A DNA stretch of 64,000 nt. It comes from Colletes latitarsis (taxonomy: Eukaryota; Arthropoda; Insecta; Hymenoptera; Colletidae). The notes beneath the pieces were generated by a model. The model worked only from the letters and a program-made list of their open reading frames with translations. It ran no database searches and had not been told where the DNA came from. The DNA is taken from assembly GCF_051014445.1 (NCBI RefSeq), contig NW_027488368.1, positions 26,076,001 through 26,140,000 on the forward strand. Direction: 5' to 3'. The position numbers and the translations under genes are program-made. This document shows positions 23,733 to 38,300 of this stretch, in pieces. The stretch's first letter is position 1, and every line of letters starts with the position of its first letter.

Positions 23733-26700
23733 TACTTGAATAGCCAGGTCCTGGGCTTTTTCTGTTTTGGATCACGTAGTAATGTGTTACCACACTGTAA
23801 CAGTGAACTAAACCTGGTTCCGATTAATATTTTAGAGGATAACGCCGGTTATGTCTGGGATAGGTCTGGTATTTGCCATCATCTAGCTCATACTGTCGCA
23901 TCCATCGCATACTTGAATGGCCAGATCCTAGGTTTTTTTCTGTTTAGGATCACGTATTAATGTGGTGCCACACTGAAATAGTCAATTCATCCTGTATTCG
24001 ATCAATATTTTACAGGATAACACCGGTTAGGTCTGGGTTGCGTCTAGTATTTGCAATCATCTGCCTCATACTTTCGCATTTTTCGCATAATAGTAGGTCA
24101 GATCCTGGGCTTTTTCTGGCTTGGATCACGTAGTGATGTTGTACCACACTGAAGCGGTCAATTAAACCTGGTTCCGATCAATATTTTGGAGGATAACACC
24201 GGTTAGGTCTGGGTTACGTCTGGTATTTGCAATCATCTTGCTCATACTTTCGCATTTTTCGCATACTTGAATGGCCAGATCCTGGGTTTTGTTCTGGTTA
24301 GGATCACGTATTAATGTGGTACCAACCTGAAATATAATCAATAAAACCTGGTTCCGGCGAGTATTTTATAGGAAAACGCCGGTTATGCATGGGTTAGGTC
24401 TTGCATTTGCCATCATCTAGCTCGTACTTCTGTATTTTTCGCTTACGTGTTGGCCACATCCTGGGAATTCTGTGGTTTGTATCACGTAGTAATGTGGTAC
24501 CACACTGAAATAGTCAATAAAACCTAGTTCCGATTAATATTTTAGAGGAGAACGCCAGTTATGTCTGGATTAGGTCTGGTATTTGCCATCATCTAGCTCA
24601 TACTTTCGAATTTTTTTCATACTTGAATGGTCAGATCCTGGGCTTTCTCTGGTTTGGATCACGTAATAAAGTGGTACCACTCTTAAACAGTCAAGTAATC
24701 CTAGTTTCGATCAATATTTTGGAGGGTGACACCGGTTAAGTCTGGGTTACGTCTGGTATTCGCAATCATCCGGCACATACTATCGCATTTATCGCAATCT
24801 GGTTGGCCAGATCCTGGTCTTTTTCAGGTTAGTATCACGTATTAATGCGGTGCCACACAGAAATAGTCAATTCAACCTGGATTCGATCAATATTTTAGCG
24901 GATAACACCGGTAATGTCTGGGTACGTCTGGTATTCGCAATCATCTGGCTCATACTTTCGCATTTTTCGCATTCTAGATGGTCAGATCCTGGGCTTTTTC
25001 TGGTTTGGATCACGTAGTGATGTGGTACCACACGGAAGCAGTCAATTAAACCTGGTTCCGAAAAATATTTTAGAGGATATCGCCGGTTATGTCTGGGTTA
25101 GTTCTGGTATTTGCAATCATCAGGCTCATACTTTCGTATTTTTCGCTTACTTGTTGGCGAGATCCAGGGTTTTCTCTGGTTTGCATCACGTAGTAATGTG
25201 GTACCACACCGAAACAGTCAATTAAAACAGGTTCCGATCAATATTTTGGAGGATAACACCGGTTACGTCTGGGTTAATTCTGGTATTTGCTATCATCTTG
25301 CTCATACTTTCGCATTTTTCGCATACTTGAATGGCCTGATCCTGGGTTTTTTCTGTTTTGGGTCACGTAGTAATGTGTTACCACACTGTAACAGTGAACT
25401 AAACCTGGTTCCGATTAATGTTTTACAGGATAACGCCGGCTATGTCTGGGTTAGGTCTGGTATTTGCCATCATCTAGCTCATATTTTCGCATCTTTCGCA
25501 TACTTGAAAGGCCAGATCGTAGGTTTTTTTCTGGTTAGTATCACGTATTAATGTGGTTCCACACTGGAATATAATCAATAAAACCTGGTTCCGACTAATA
25601 TTTTAGAGAATATCGCCAGTTATGTCTGTGTTACGACTGGTATTTGCCATAATCTAACTCATACTTTCGCATCCTTCGCATACTTGAATGGCCAGATCCT
25701 GGGTTTTGTTCTGGTTAGGGCCACGTATTAATGTGGTGCCACACCGAAATAGTCATTTCAACCTGTAGTTCATCAATATTTTAGAGGATGACACCGGTTA
25801 GTTCTGGGTTGCGTCTGGTATTTGCAATCATCTTGCCTCATACTTTCGCATCTTTCGCATTCCTGTAGGCCAGCTCCTGGGTTTTTTATGATTTGGATCA
25901 AGTAGTAACGTGGTACCACACTGAAGCGGTCAAATAAACCTGCTCCCGATTAATATTTTAGAGGATAACGCCGGTTATGTCTGGGTTAGTTCTGGTATTT
26001 GCAATCATCTGGTTCATACTTTCGCATTTTTCGCATACTTGAATGGCCTGATCCTGGTCTTTTTCGGGCTTGGATCACGTAGTGATGTGGTATCACACTG
26101 AAGCAGTCAATCAAACCTGGTTCCGATTAATATTTTAGAGGATAACGCCAGTTATGTCTGGGTTAGTTCTAGTATTTGCAATCATCTGGCTCATACTTTC
26201 GCATTTTTCGCTTACTTGTTGGCCTGATCCTCGGTTTTTTCTGGATTGGATCACGTATTAATGCGGTGCCACAATGAAATAGTAAATGAAACCTGTATTC
26301 GATGAATATTTTAGAGGATGACACCGGTTAGGTCTGGGTTGCGTCAGGTATTTGCAATCATCTGCCTCATACTTTCGCAGTTTTCGCATACTTGTTGGCC
26401 AGATCCTGGATTTTGTTCTGGTTAGGATCACGTATTAATGTGGTACCACACTGGAATATAATCACTAAAACCTGGTTCCGACTAATATTTTAGAGAATAA
26501 CGCCAGTTATGTCTGGGTTACGTCTGGTATTTGCCATCATCTAGCTCATACTTTCGCATCTTTCGCATACTTGAATGGCCAGATCCTTGGTTTTTTTCTG
26601 GTTAGGGCCACGTATTAATGTGGTGCCACACTGAAATAGTCAATTCAACCTGTAGCTGATCAATATTTTAGAGGATGACACCGGTTAGTTCTGGGTTGCG

Positions 26701-27595
26701 TCTGGTATTTGCAATCATCTTGCCTCATACTTTCGCATCTTTCGCATTCCTGTAGGCCAGCTCCTGGGTTTTTTATGATTTGGATCAAGTCGTAACGTGG
26801 TACCACACTGAAGCAGTCAAATAAACCTGCTTCCGGTTAATATTTTAGAGGATAACGCCGGTTATGTCTGGGTTAGTTCTGGTATTTGCAATCATCTGGC
26901 TCATACTTTCGTATTTTTCGCTTACTTGTTGGCCAGATCCTGGGTTTTCTCTGGTTTGTATCACGTAGTAATGTGGTACCACACCGATACAGTCAATTCA
27001 ACCAGGTTGCGATTAATATTTTATAGGATAACGCTGGTTATGTCTGGGTTGTGTCTGGTATTTGCAATCATCTTGCTCATACTTTCGCATTTTTCGCATA
27101 CTAGATGGTCAGATCCTGGGCTTTTTCTGGCTTCGATCACATAGTGATGTGGTACCACACTGGAGCAGTCAGTTAAACCTGGTTCCGATTAATATTTTAG
27201 AGGATAACGCCAGTTATGTCTGGGTTAGTTCTGGTATTTGGAATCATCTGCCTCATAGTTTCGCATCTTTCGCATACTTGTTGGCCAGATCCTCGGGTTT
27301 TCTCTGGTTAGGATCAGGTAGTAATGTGGTACCACCCTGTAGCAGTCAATTAAACCTGGCTCCGATTAATATTTTAGAGGATAACGCCGGTTATGTCTGG
27401 GTTAGTTCTGGTATTTGCAATCATCTGGCTCATACTTTCGTATTTTTCTCTTACTTGTTGGCCAGTGCCTGGGTTTTCTCTGGTTTGGATCACGTAATAA
27501 AGTGGTACCACACTTAAACAGTCAATGGAACCTGGTTCTGATTAATACTTTAGAGGATATCGCCGGTTACGTCTGGGTTAGGTCCGGTATTTCCA
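23732..27595. repeat. Block C1 (about 3.9 kb), partner of 43,720-47,409
   Basis: About 22 monomers of the TTTTAGAGG family, recurring at +19,988 bp (23,736/43,724), then +20,166 (25,551/45,717), then +19,814 (27,517/47,331). Offset changes of about +178 and -352 mark one monomer gained and two lost in the copy. Diagnostic variants are GTCAAGTAATCC, GGTAATGTCTGGGTACG and CACACTGGAATATAATC. No gene is present. Confidence 0.85.
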
Positions 27596-30500
27596 ATCAT
27601 CTGCCTCATAATTTCGCATTTTTCGCATTCTTGTTGGCCACATCCTGGGTTTTTTTTGGTTAGGATCACGTATTAATGTGGTGCCACACAGAAACAATCA
27701 ATTCAACCTGGATTCGATCAATATTATAGAGGATAACACCGGTTATATCTGGGTTACGTCTGGTATTCGCAATCATCTGGCTAACACTTTCGCATTTTTC
27801 GCATTCTTGTCAGCCAGATCCTGGGTTTTTTTCTGGTTAGGATCACGTATTAATGTGGTGCCAGACAGAAATAGTCAATTCCACCTGGATTCGATTAATA
27901 TTTTAGAGGATAACACCGCTCGTGAGTGGGCTACGTCTGGAATTTGCAATCATCAGCCTCATACTTTCGCACTTTTCGCATACTTGAATGGCCAGATCCT
28001 GGGTTTTTTTCTGGTTAGGATCACGTATTAATATGGTGCCACACTGAAATAGTCAATTCAACCTGTATTCGATCATTATTTTAGAGGATGACACCGGTTA
28101 GGTCTGGGTTGCGTCTGGTATTTGCAATCATCTGCCTTAAGCTTTCGCATTTTCGCATACTTGTTGGACAGATCCTGGGGTTTTCTTATGGTTAGGATCA
28201 CGTATTAATGTGGTGCCACACGGAAATAGTCAATTCAACCTGTATTCGATCATTATTTTAGAGGATGACACCGGTTAGGTCTGGGTTGCGTCTGGTATTT
28301 GCAATCATCTGGCTCATACTTTCGTATTTTTCTCTTACTTGTTGGCCAGTTCCTGGGTTTTCTCTGGTTTGTATCACGTAGTAATGTGGTACCACACTGA
28401 AATAGTCAATAAAACCTAGTAGCGATTAATATTTTAGAGGAGAACGCCGGTTATGTCTGGATTAGGTCTGGTATTTGCCATCATCTAGCTCATACTTTCG
28501 AATTTTTTCATACTTGAATGGCAAGATCCTGGGCTTTATCTGGTTTGGATCACGTAATAAAGTGGTACCACACTTAAACAGTCAAGTAATCCTGGTTTCG
28601 ATCAATATTTTGGAGGATAACACCGGTTAGGTCTGGGTTACGTCTGGTATTTGCCATCATCTAGCTCATACTCTCGCCTTTTTCGCATACTTCAATGGCC
28701 AGATCCTGGGCTCTTTCTGGTTTGAATCACGTAGTAATGTGGTACCACACTGGAATAGTCAATGGAACCTGTATTCGATCATTATTTTAGAGGATGACAC
28801 CGGTTAGGTCTGGGTTGCGTCTGGTATTTGCAATCATCTGCCTTAAGCTTTCGCATTTTTCGCATACTTGTTGGCCAGATCCTGGGGTTTTTTTATGGTT
28901 AGGATCACGTAGTAAAGTGGTACCACACAAAAACAGACAATTAAACCTGGTTTCGATCAATATTTTAGGGGATAACACAGGTTAGGTCTGGGTACCGTCT
29001 GGTATTTGCAATCATCTGCCACATTCTTTCGCATTTATCGCATACTTGTTGGCCAGATCCTGGTCTTTTTCTAGTTTGAATCACGCAGTAATGTGGTACC
29101 AAGACGAACAAGTCAATTAAACCTGGATTCGATCAATATTTTGCAGGATAACACCGTTTAGGCTTGTGTTAAGTCTGGTATTTGCAATAATCTGGCTCAT
29201 ACTTTCGCAATCTTCGCATACTTGTTGGCCAGGTCCTGTGTTTGATTCTGGTTAGGATCACGACTAATGTGGCGTCACACTGAAATAGTCAATTCAACCT
29301 GGATTTGATCAATATTTTAGAGAATATCACCGGTTATGTTTGAGTTACGTCTGGTGTTCGCAATCATCTGGCTCATACTTTCGCATTTTTCGCATACTTG
29401 TTGGCCAGATCCTGGGTTTGATTCTGGTTAGGATCACGACTAATGTGGCGTCACACTGAAATAGTCAATTCAACCTGGATTCGATCAATATTTTAGAGAA
29501 TAACACCGGTTATGTTTGAGTTACGTCTGGTGTTCGCAATCATCTGGCTCATACTTCCGCATTTTTCGCATACTTGTTGGCCTGATCCTGGGTTCTTTTC
29601 TGGTTAGGATCACGTATTAATGTGCTACCACACTGAAATAGTCAATAAAACCTGGTTCCGTTTAATATATTAGAGGATAACGCCGGTTAGGTCTGGGTTG
29701 CGTCTGGTATTTGTAATCATCTGCCTGATACTTTCGCATTTTTCGCTTACTTGTTGGCCAGATCCTGGGTTTTGTTCTGGTTACGATCACGTATTAATGT
29801 GGTACTACACTGAAATATAATCAATTAAACCTGGTTCCGAATAATATTTTAGAGGAGAACGCCGGTTATGCATGGGTTAGGTGTTGTATTTGCCATCATC
29901 TAGCTCATACTTTCGCATTTTTCGCATACTTGAATAGCCAGATCATGGGCTTTACCTGTTTTGGATCACGTAGTAATGTGGTGTCACACTGAAATAGTCA
30001 ATTCAACCTGTATTCGATCAATATTTTAGAGGATGACACCGGTTAGGTCTGGGTTGCGTCTGGTATTTGCAATCATCTGCCTCATACTTTCGCATCTTTC
30101 GCATTCCTGTAGGCCAGATCCTGGCTTTTTGTGATTTGGATCAGGTAGTTATGTGGTACCGCACTGAAGCAGTCAAATAATCCAGCTTCCGATTAATATT
30201 GTAGACGATAACACCGATTAGGTCTGGGTTACGTCTGGTATTTGCAACCATCTGCCTTATGCTTTCGCATTTTTCGCATACTTGTTGGCCTTATCCTGGG
30301 TTCTTTTCCGGTTAGGATCACGTATTAATGTGCTACCACACTGAAATAGTCAATAAAACCTGGTTCCGTTTAATATATTACAGGATAACGCAGGTTAGGT
30401 CTGGGTTGCGTCTGGTATTTGCAATCATCTGCCGCATACTTTCGCATTTTTCGCATTCTTGTTGGCCAGGTCCTGGGTTTTTTCTTGGTTAGAATAACGT

Positions 30501-33500
30501 AGTAATGTGGTACCACACCGAAACAGTCAATTAAGCCTGGTTGCGATTAATATTTTAGAGGATAACGCCGGTCATGCCTGGGTATGGTCTGGAATTTGCA
30601 ATCATCTAGCTCATACTTTCGCATTTATCGCATTCTTGTTGGCCAGATTCCGGGTTCTTTTGGTTAGGATCAGGTATTAGCGTGGTACCACCCCCTAACA
30701 GTCAATTAAACCTGGCTCCGATTAATATTTTAGAGGATAACACCGGTTATGTCTGGGTTACGTCTGGTATTTGCAATCATCTGCTTCATACTTTCGCATT
30801 TTTCGCATACTTGTTGGCCAGGTCATGGGTTTTGTTCTGGTTAGGATCACGTATTAGTGTGGTACCACACTGAAATATAATCAATAAAACCTGGTTCCGA
30901 ATAATATTTTACAGGAGAACGCCGGTTATGCATGGGTTAGGTCTTGTATTTGCCATCATCTAGCTCATACTTTCGCATTTTTCGCATACTTGAATAGCCA
31001 GATCCTGGGCTTTCTCTGATTTGGATCAGGTAGTAATGTCGTACCACACCGAAGCAGCCAATTAAACCTGGATTCAATCAACACATTAGAGGAGAACGCC
31101 AGTTATGTCTGGGTTAGGTCTGGTATTTGCAATGATCTGCCTCATACATTCGCATCTTTCGCATTCTTGTTGGCCAGATCCTGGGTTTGATTCTGGTTAC
31201 GATCACGCACTAATGTTGCGTCACACTGAAATAGTCAATTCAACCTGGATTCGATCAATATTTTACAGACTAGCACCGGTTATGTCTGAGTTACGTCTGG
31301 TGTGCGCAATCATCTGGTCCATACTTTCGCATTTTTCGCATACTTCTTGGCCAGATCCTGGGTCTTCTTCTCGATAGGAGCACGTATTAATGTGGTACCA
31401 CACTGAAATAGTCAATAAAACCTGGTTTCAATCAGTATTTTAGAGGATAACACCGCTTAGGTCTGGGTTAGGTCACGTACTTGCAACCATCAGGCTTATA
31501 CTTTCGCATTTTTTGCATACTTATTGACCAGATCCCGGGCTTTTTCTGGTCTGAATCACGCAATAATGTCGTACCACTCTGAAACCGTCAATTAAACCTG
31601 GATTTGATCAATACTTTAGAGGATAACACCGTTTAGGTTTGTGTTAGTTCTGGCATTTGCAATCTTCTGGCTCATACCTTCGCATCTTTCGCATACTTGA
31701 GTGGCCAGATCCTGGGTCTTTTTCTGGTTAGGATCACGTATTAGTGTGGTACCACACTGAAATAATCAATAAAACCTGGTTTCGATCAATATTTTAAGGG
31801 ATAACACCGGTTAGGTCTGTCTTAGGTCTGGTATTTGAAATCATCTGGCTCATACTTTCGCGTTTTTCGCATACTTGTTGGCCAGATCCCGGGCTTTTTC
31901 TGGTATGAATCACGTGGTAAAGTGGTACCACACTGAAACAGACAATTACACCTGGTTTCGATCAATATTTTAGGGAATAACAACGGTTAGGCCTGGGTTA
32001 GGTCTGGTATTTGCAATCATCTGGCTCATACTTTCGCATTTTTCGCATACTTGTTGGCCAGATCCTGGGCTTTTTGTGATCTGGATCACGTAGTTATGTG
32101 GTACCACACCGAAACAGTCAATTAAACCTGGATTTGATCAATATTTTGGAGGATATCACCGTTTAGGTTTCTGTTAGGTCTGTTATTTGCAATCACCTAC
32201 CTCAAACTTTCGCATTTTTCGCATACTTGAATGGCCAGATCCGGGGCTTTTTCTGGTTTGGATCACGTAGTAAAGTAGTAACACACTGAAACAGTCAATT
32301 AAACCTGGTTTCGATCAATATTTCAGAGGATAACACCGGTTAAGTCTGGGTTACGTCTGGTATTTGCTACCACCTGCCTCATACCTTCGCATCATTCGCA
32401 CCCTTGTTGGCCAGATCCTGGGTCTTCTACTCGATAGGAGCACGTATTAATGTGGCACCACACTGCAATAGTCAACAAAACCTGGTTTCAATCAGTATAT
32501 TAGAGGACAACACCGCTAAGGTTTGTGATAGGTCGGGTACTTGCAAACATCTGGCTCATGCTTTCGCATTTTTCGCATACTTGTTGGCCAGATCCCGGGC
32601 TTTTATCTGGTATGGATCACGTAGTAAAGTGGTACCACACTGAAACAGACAATTACACCTGGTTTCGATCAATATTTTAGGGGATAACACCGGTTAGGTC
32701 TGGGTTAGGTCTGGTATTTGCAATCATCTGGCTCATACTTTCGCATTTTTCGCATACTTGTTGGCCAGATCCTGGGCTTTTTGTGATTTGGATCACGTAG
32801 TTATGTGGTGCCACACTGAAATAGTCAATTGAACCAGGATTCGAACAATATTTTGGAGGATAACACCGGTTAGGTCTGGGTACCGTCTGGTATATGCAAT
32901 CACCTGCCACATTCTTTCGCATTTATCGCATACTTGAGTGGCCAGATCCTGGGCTTTTGCTGGTTTGGATCACGTAGTAATGTGGTACCACACTGAAACC
33001 GTCAGTTAATCCTGGATTCAATCAATACTTTAGAGGACAACAGCGCTTAGGTTTGTGATAGGTCGGGTACTTGCAAACATCTGGCTCATACTTTCGCATT
33101 TTTCGCATACTTGTTGGCCAGATCCCGGGCTTTTTCTGGTATGGATCACGTAGTAAAGTGCTACCACACTGAAACAGACAATTACACCTGGTTTCGATCA
33201 ATATTTTAGGGGATAACACCGCTTAGGTTTGTGTTAGGTCGGGTACTTGCAATCACCAGCCACATTCTTTCGCATTTATCGCATACTTGTTGGCCAGGTC
33301 CTGCGCTTTTTCTGATTTGTATCAGGTAGTAATGTCGTACCACACCGAAGCAGTCAATTAAACCTGGATTCAATCAACACATTAGAGGATAACGCCAGTT
33401 ATGTCTGGGTTAGGTCTGGTATTTGCAATCATCTGCCTCATACGTTCGCATCTTTCGCATTCTTGTTGGCCAGATCCTGGGTTTGATTCTGGTTAGGATC

Positions 33501-35364
33501 ACGCACTAATGTTGCGTCACACTGAAATAGTCAATTCAACCTGGATTCGATCAATATTTTAGAGACTAGCACCGGTTATGTCTGGGTTACGTCTGTTATT
33601 TGCAATCATCTAGCTCATACTTTCGCATTTTTCGCATACTTGAATAGCCAGATCCTGGGCTTTTTCTGTTTTTGATCACGTAATAATGTGGTACCACACC
33701 GAAACAGTCAATAAAACCTGGTTGCGATTCATATTTTAGAGGATAACGCCGTTTATGTCTGGGTTAGGTCTGGGATTTGCCCTCATCTGGCTCGTACTTT
33801 CGCATTTTTCGCATACTTGTCGGCCAGGTCCTGAGGTTTTCCTGGTTTGGATCACGCAATAATGTGGTACCACACTGAAACAGTCAATTAAACCAGGATT
33901 CGATCTATGCTTTAAAGGATAACACCGGTTAGGTTTCTGTTAGGTCTGTTATTTGCAATCATCTGCCTCAAACTTTCGCATTTTTCGCATACTTGAATGG
34001 CCAGATCCGGGGCTTTTTCTGGTTTGGATCACGTAGAAAAGTAGTAACACACTGAAACAGTCAATTAAAGCTGGTTTCGATCAATATTTCAGAGGATAAC
34101 ACCGGTTAAGTCTGGGTCACGTCTGGTATTTGCTATCACCTGCCTCATACCTTCGCATCTTTCGCAACCTTGTTGGCCAGATCCTGGGTCTTCTTCTCGA
34201 TAGGAGCACGTACTAATGTGGTACCACACTGAAATAGTCAATATAACCTGGTTTCAATCAGTATTTTAGCGGATAACACCGCTTAGGTCTGGGTTAGGTC
34301 ACGTACTTGCAATCATCAGGCTTATACTTTCGCATTTATTGCATACTTGTTGGCCAGATCCCGGGCTTTTTCTGGTTTGGATCACGTAGTGATGTGGTGC
34401 CACACAAAAATAGTCAATTCAACCTGGTTTCGATCACTATTTTAGGGGATAACACCGGCTAGGTCTGGGTAAGTTCTGGTACTTGCAAACATCTGCCTCA
34501 TACTTTCGCATTTTTCGCATACTTGTTGGCCAGATCCTGGCCTTTTTCTGGTTTGGATCACGTAGTAATGCGATACGACACCGAAACAGTCAATTAAACC
34601 TGGTTCCGATTCATATCTTAGAGGATAACGTCGGTTATGTCTGTGTTAGGTCTGGTATTTGCCCTTATCTGGCTCGTACTTTCCCATTTTTCGCATACTT
34701 GTTGGCCAGATCCTGGTTTTTTTCTGGTTTGGATCCCGTAGTAATGTGGTACCACACTGAAATAGTCAATAAAAGCTGGTTCCGATTAGTATTTTAGAGG
34801 ATAACGCTGGTTATGTCTGGGTTAGTTCTGGTATTTGCAATCATCTGGCTCATAATATCGCGTTTTTCGCATACTTGTTGGCCAGATCCTGGGTTATTTC
34901 TGGTTTGGATCACGTAGTAATGCGATACCACACCGCAACAGTCAATTAAACCTGGTTGCGATTAATATTTTAGAGGATAACGCCGGTTATGTCTCGGTTA
35001 GGTCTCGGATTTGCCCTCATCTGGCTCATACTTTCGCGTCTTCCGCGTACTTGTTGGCCAGATCCTGGGTTTCTTTATGGTTAGAATCACGTATTAATGC
35101 GGTGCCACACAGAAATAGTCAATTCAACCTGGAATCGATGAATATTTTGGAGGATGAAACCGGTTAGGTCTGGGTTGCCTCTGGTATTTGCAATCATCTG
35201 CCTCATAGTTTCGCATCTTTCGCAAACTTGCTGGCCAGATCCTGGGTTTTGTTCTGGTTAGGATCACGTATTAATGTGGTACCACACTGAAATATAATCA
35301 ATAAAACCTGGTTCCGATTAATATTTTACAGGAGAACGCCGGTTATGCGTGGGTTAGGTCTTGT
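27595..35364. repeat. Block B1 (about 7.8 kb, 44 monomers)
   Basis: The block begins at ATTTCCAATCATCTGCCTCATAATTTCGC, a variant that marks each B start (27,590, 35,368, 47,404). B1 contains the SmaI-type CCCGGG monomers (near 31,535, 31,890, 32,608, 33,127 and 34,353), the GACTAGCACCGG variants and the GCGTCACACTG monomers. It is the most complete of the three B blocks: B2 and B3 each lack monomers found here. Confidence 0.85.
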
Positions 35365-38300
35365 ATTTCCAATCATCTGCCTCATAATTTCGCATTTTTC
35401 GCATTCTTGTTGGCCACATCCTGGGTTTTTTTTGGTTAGGATCACGTATTAATGTGGTGCCACACAGAAACAATCAATTCAACCTGGATTCGATCAATAT
35501 TATAGAGGATAACACCGGTTATATCTGGGTTACGTCTGGTATTCGCAATCATCTGGCTAACACTTTCGCATTTTTCGCATTCTTGTCAGCCAGATCCTGG
35601 GTGTTTTTCTGGTTAGGATCACGTATTAATGTGGTGCCAGACAGAAATAGTCAATTCCACCTGGATTCGATTAATATTTTAGAGGATAACACCGCTCGTG
35701 AGTGGGCTACGTCTGGAATTTGCAATCATCAGCCTCATACTTTCGCACTTTTCGCATACTTGAATGGCCAGATCCTGGGTTTTTTTCTGGTTAGGATCAC
35801 GTATTAATATGGTGCCACACTGAAATAGTCAATTCAACCTGTATTCGATCATTATTTTAGAGGATGACACCGGTTAGGTCTGGGTTGCGTCTGGTATTTG
35901 CAATCATCTGCCTTAAGCTTTCGCATTTTCGCATACTTGTTGGACAGATCCTGGGGTTTTCTTATGGTTAGGATCACGTATTAATGTGGTGCCACACGGA
36001 AATAGTCAATTCAACCTGTATTCGATCATTATTTTAGAGGATGACACCGGTTAGGTCTGGGTTGCGTCTGGTATTTGCAATCATCTGGCTCATACTTTCG
36101 TATTTTTCTCTTACTTGTTGGCCAGTTCCTGGGTTTTCTCTGGTTTGTATCACGTAGTAATGTGGTACCACACTGAAATAGTCAATAAAACCTAGTAGCG
36201 ATTAATATTTTAGAGGAGAACGCCGGTTATGTCTGGATTAGGTCTGGTATTTGCCATCATCTAGCTCATACTTTCGAATTTTTTCATACTTGAATGGCAA
36301 GATCCTGGGCTTTATCTGGTTTGGATCACGTTATAAAGTGGTACCACACTTAAACAGTCAAGTAATCCTGGTTTCGATCAATATTTTGGAGGATAACACC
36401 GGTTAGGTCTGGGTTACGTTTGGTATTTGCCATCATCTAGCTCATACTCTCGCCTTTTTCGCATACTTCAATGGCCAGATCCTGGGCTCTTTCTGGTTTG
36501 AATCACGTAGTAATGTGGTACCACACTGAAATAGTCAATGGAACCTGTATTCGATCATTATTTTAGAGGATGACACCGGTTAGGTCTGGGTTGCGTCTGG
36601 TATTTGCAATCATCTGCCTTAAGCTTTCGCATTTTTCGCATACTTGTTGGCCAGATCCTGGGGTTTTTTTATGGTTAGGATCACGTAGTAAAGTGGTACC
36701 ACACAAAAACAGACAATTAAACCTGGTTTCGATCAATATTTTAGGGGATAACACAGGTTAGGTCTGGGTACCGTCTGGTATTTGCAATCATCTGCCACAT
36801 TCTTTCGCATTTATCGCATACTTGTTGGCCAGATCCTGGTCTTTTTCTAGTTTGAATCACGCAGTAATGTGGTACCAAGACGAACAAGTCAATTAAACCT
36901 GGATTCGATCAATATTTTGCAGGATAACACCGTTTAGGCTTGTGTTAAGTCTGGTATTTGCAATAATCTGGCTCATACTTTCGCAATCTTCGCATACTTG
37001 TTGGCCAGGTCCTGTGTTTGATTCTGGTTAGGATCACGACTAATGTGGCGTCACACTGAAATAGTCAATTCAACCTGGATTCGATCAATATTTTAGAGAA
37101 TATCACCGGTTATGTTTGAGTTACGTCTGGTGTTCGCAATCATCTGGCTCATACTTTCGCATTTTTCGCATACTTGTTGGCCAGATCCTGGGTTTGATTC
37201 TGGTTAGGATCACGACTAATGTGGCGTCACACTGAAATAGTCAATTCAACCTGGATTCGATCAATATTTTAGAGAATAACACCGGTTATGTTTGAGTTAC
37301 GTCTGGTGTTCGCAATCATCTGGCTCATACTTCCGCATGCATTAAGCCTGGTTGCGATTAATATTTTAGAGGATAACGCCGGTCATGCCTGGGTATGGTC
37401 TGGAATTTGCAATCATCTAGCTCATACTTTCGCATTTATCGCATTCTTGTTGGCCAGATTCCGGGTTCTTTTGGTTAGGATCAGGTATTAGCGTGGTACC
37501 ACCCCCTAACAGTCAATTAAACCTGGCTCCGATTAATATTTTAGAGGATAACACCGGTTATGTCTGGGTTACGTCTGGTATTTGCAATCATCTGCTTCAT
37601 ACTTTCGCATTTTTCGCATACTTGTTGGCCAGGTCATAGGTTTTGTTCTGGTTAGGATCACGTATTAGTGTGGTACCACACTGAAATATAATCAATAAAA
37701 CCTGGTTCCGAATAATATTTTACAGGAGAACGCCGGTTATGCATGGGTTAGGTCTTGTATTTGCCATCATCTAGCTCATACTTTCGCATTTTTCGCATAC
37801 TTGAATAGCCAGATCCTGGGCTTTCTCTGATTTGGATCAGGTAGTAATGTCGTACCACACCGAAGCAGCCAATTAAACCTGGATTCAATCAACACATTAG
37901 AGGAGAACGCCAGTTATGTCTGGGTTAGGTCTGGTATTTGCAATGATCTGCCTCATACATTCGCATCTTTCGCATTCTTGTTGGCCAGATCCTGGGTTTG
38001 ATTCTGGTTACGATCACGCACTAATGTTGCGTCACACTGAAATAGTCAATTCAACCTGGATTCGATCAATATTTTACAGACTAGCACCGGTTATGTCTGA
38101 GTTACGTCTGGTGTGCGCAATCATCTGGTCCATACTTTCGCATTTTTCGCATACTTCTTGGCCAGATCCTGGGTCTTCTTCTCGATAGGAGCACGTATTA
38201 ATGTGGTACCACACTGAAATAGTCAATAAAACCTGGTTTCAATCAGTATTTTAGAGGATAACACCGCTTAGGTCTGGGTTAGGTCACGTACTTGCAACCA

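Noticed and set aside
28946..28960. RNA polymerase III B-box-like sequence (GGTTTCGATC or GGATTCGATC) in many monomers
   Set aside because: It matches only about 7 of 10 consensus positions. No A box lies at the expected distance and no tRNA or SINE structure is visible.
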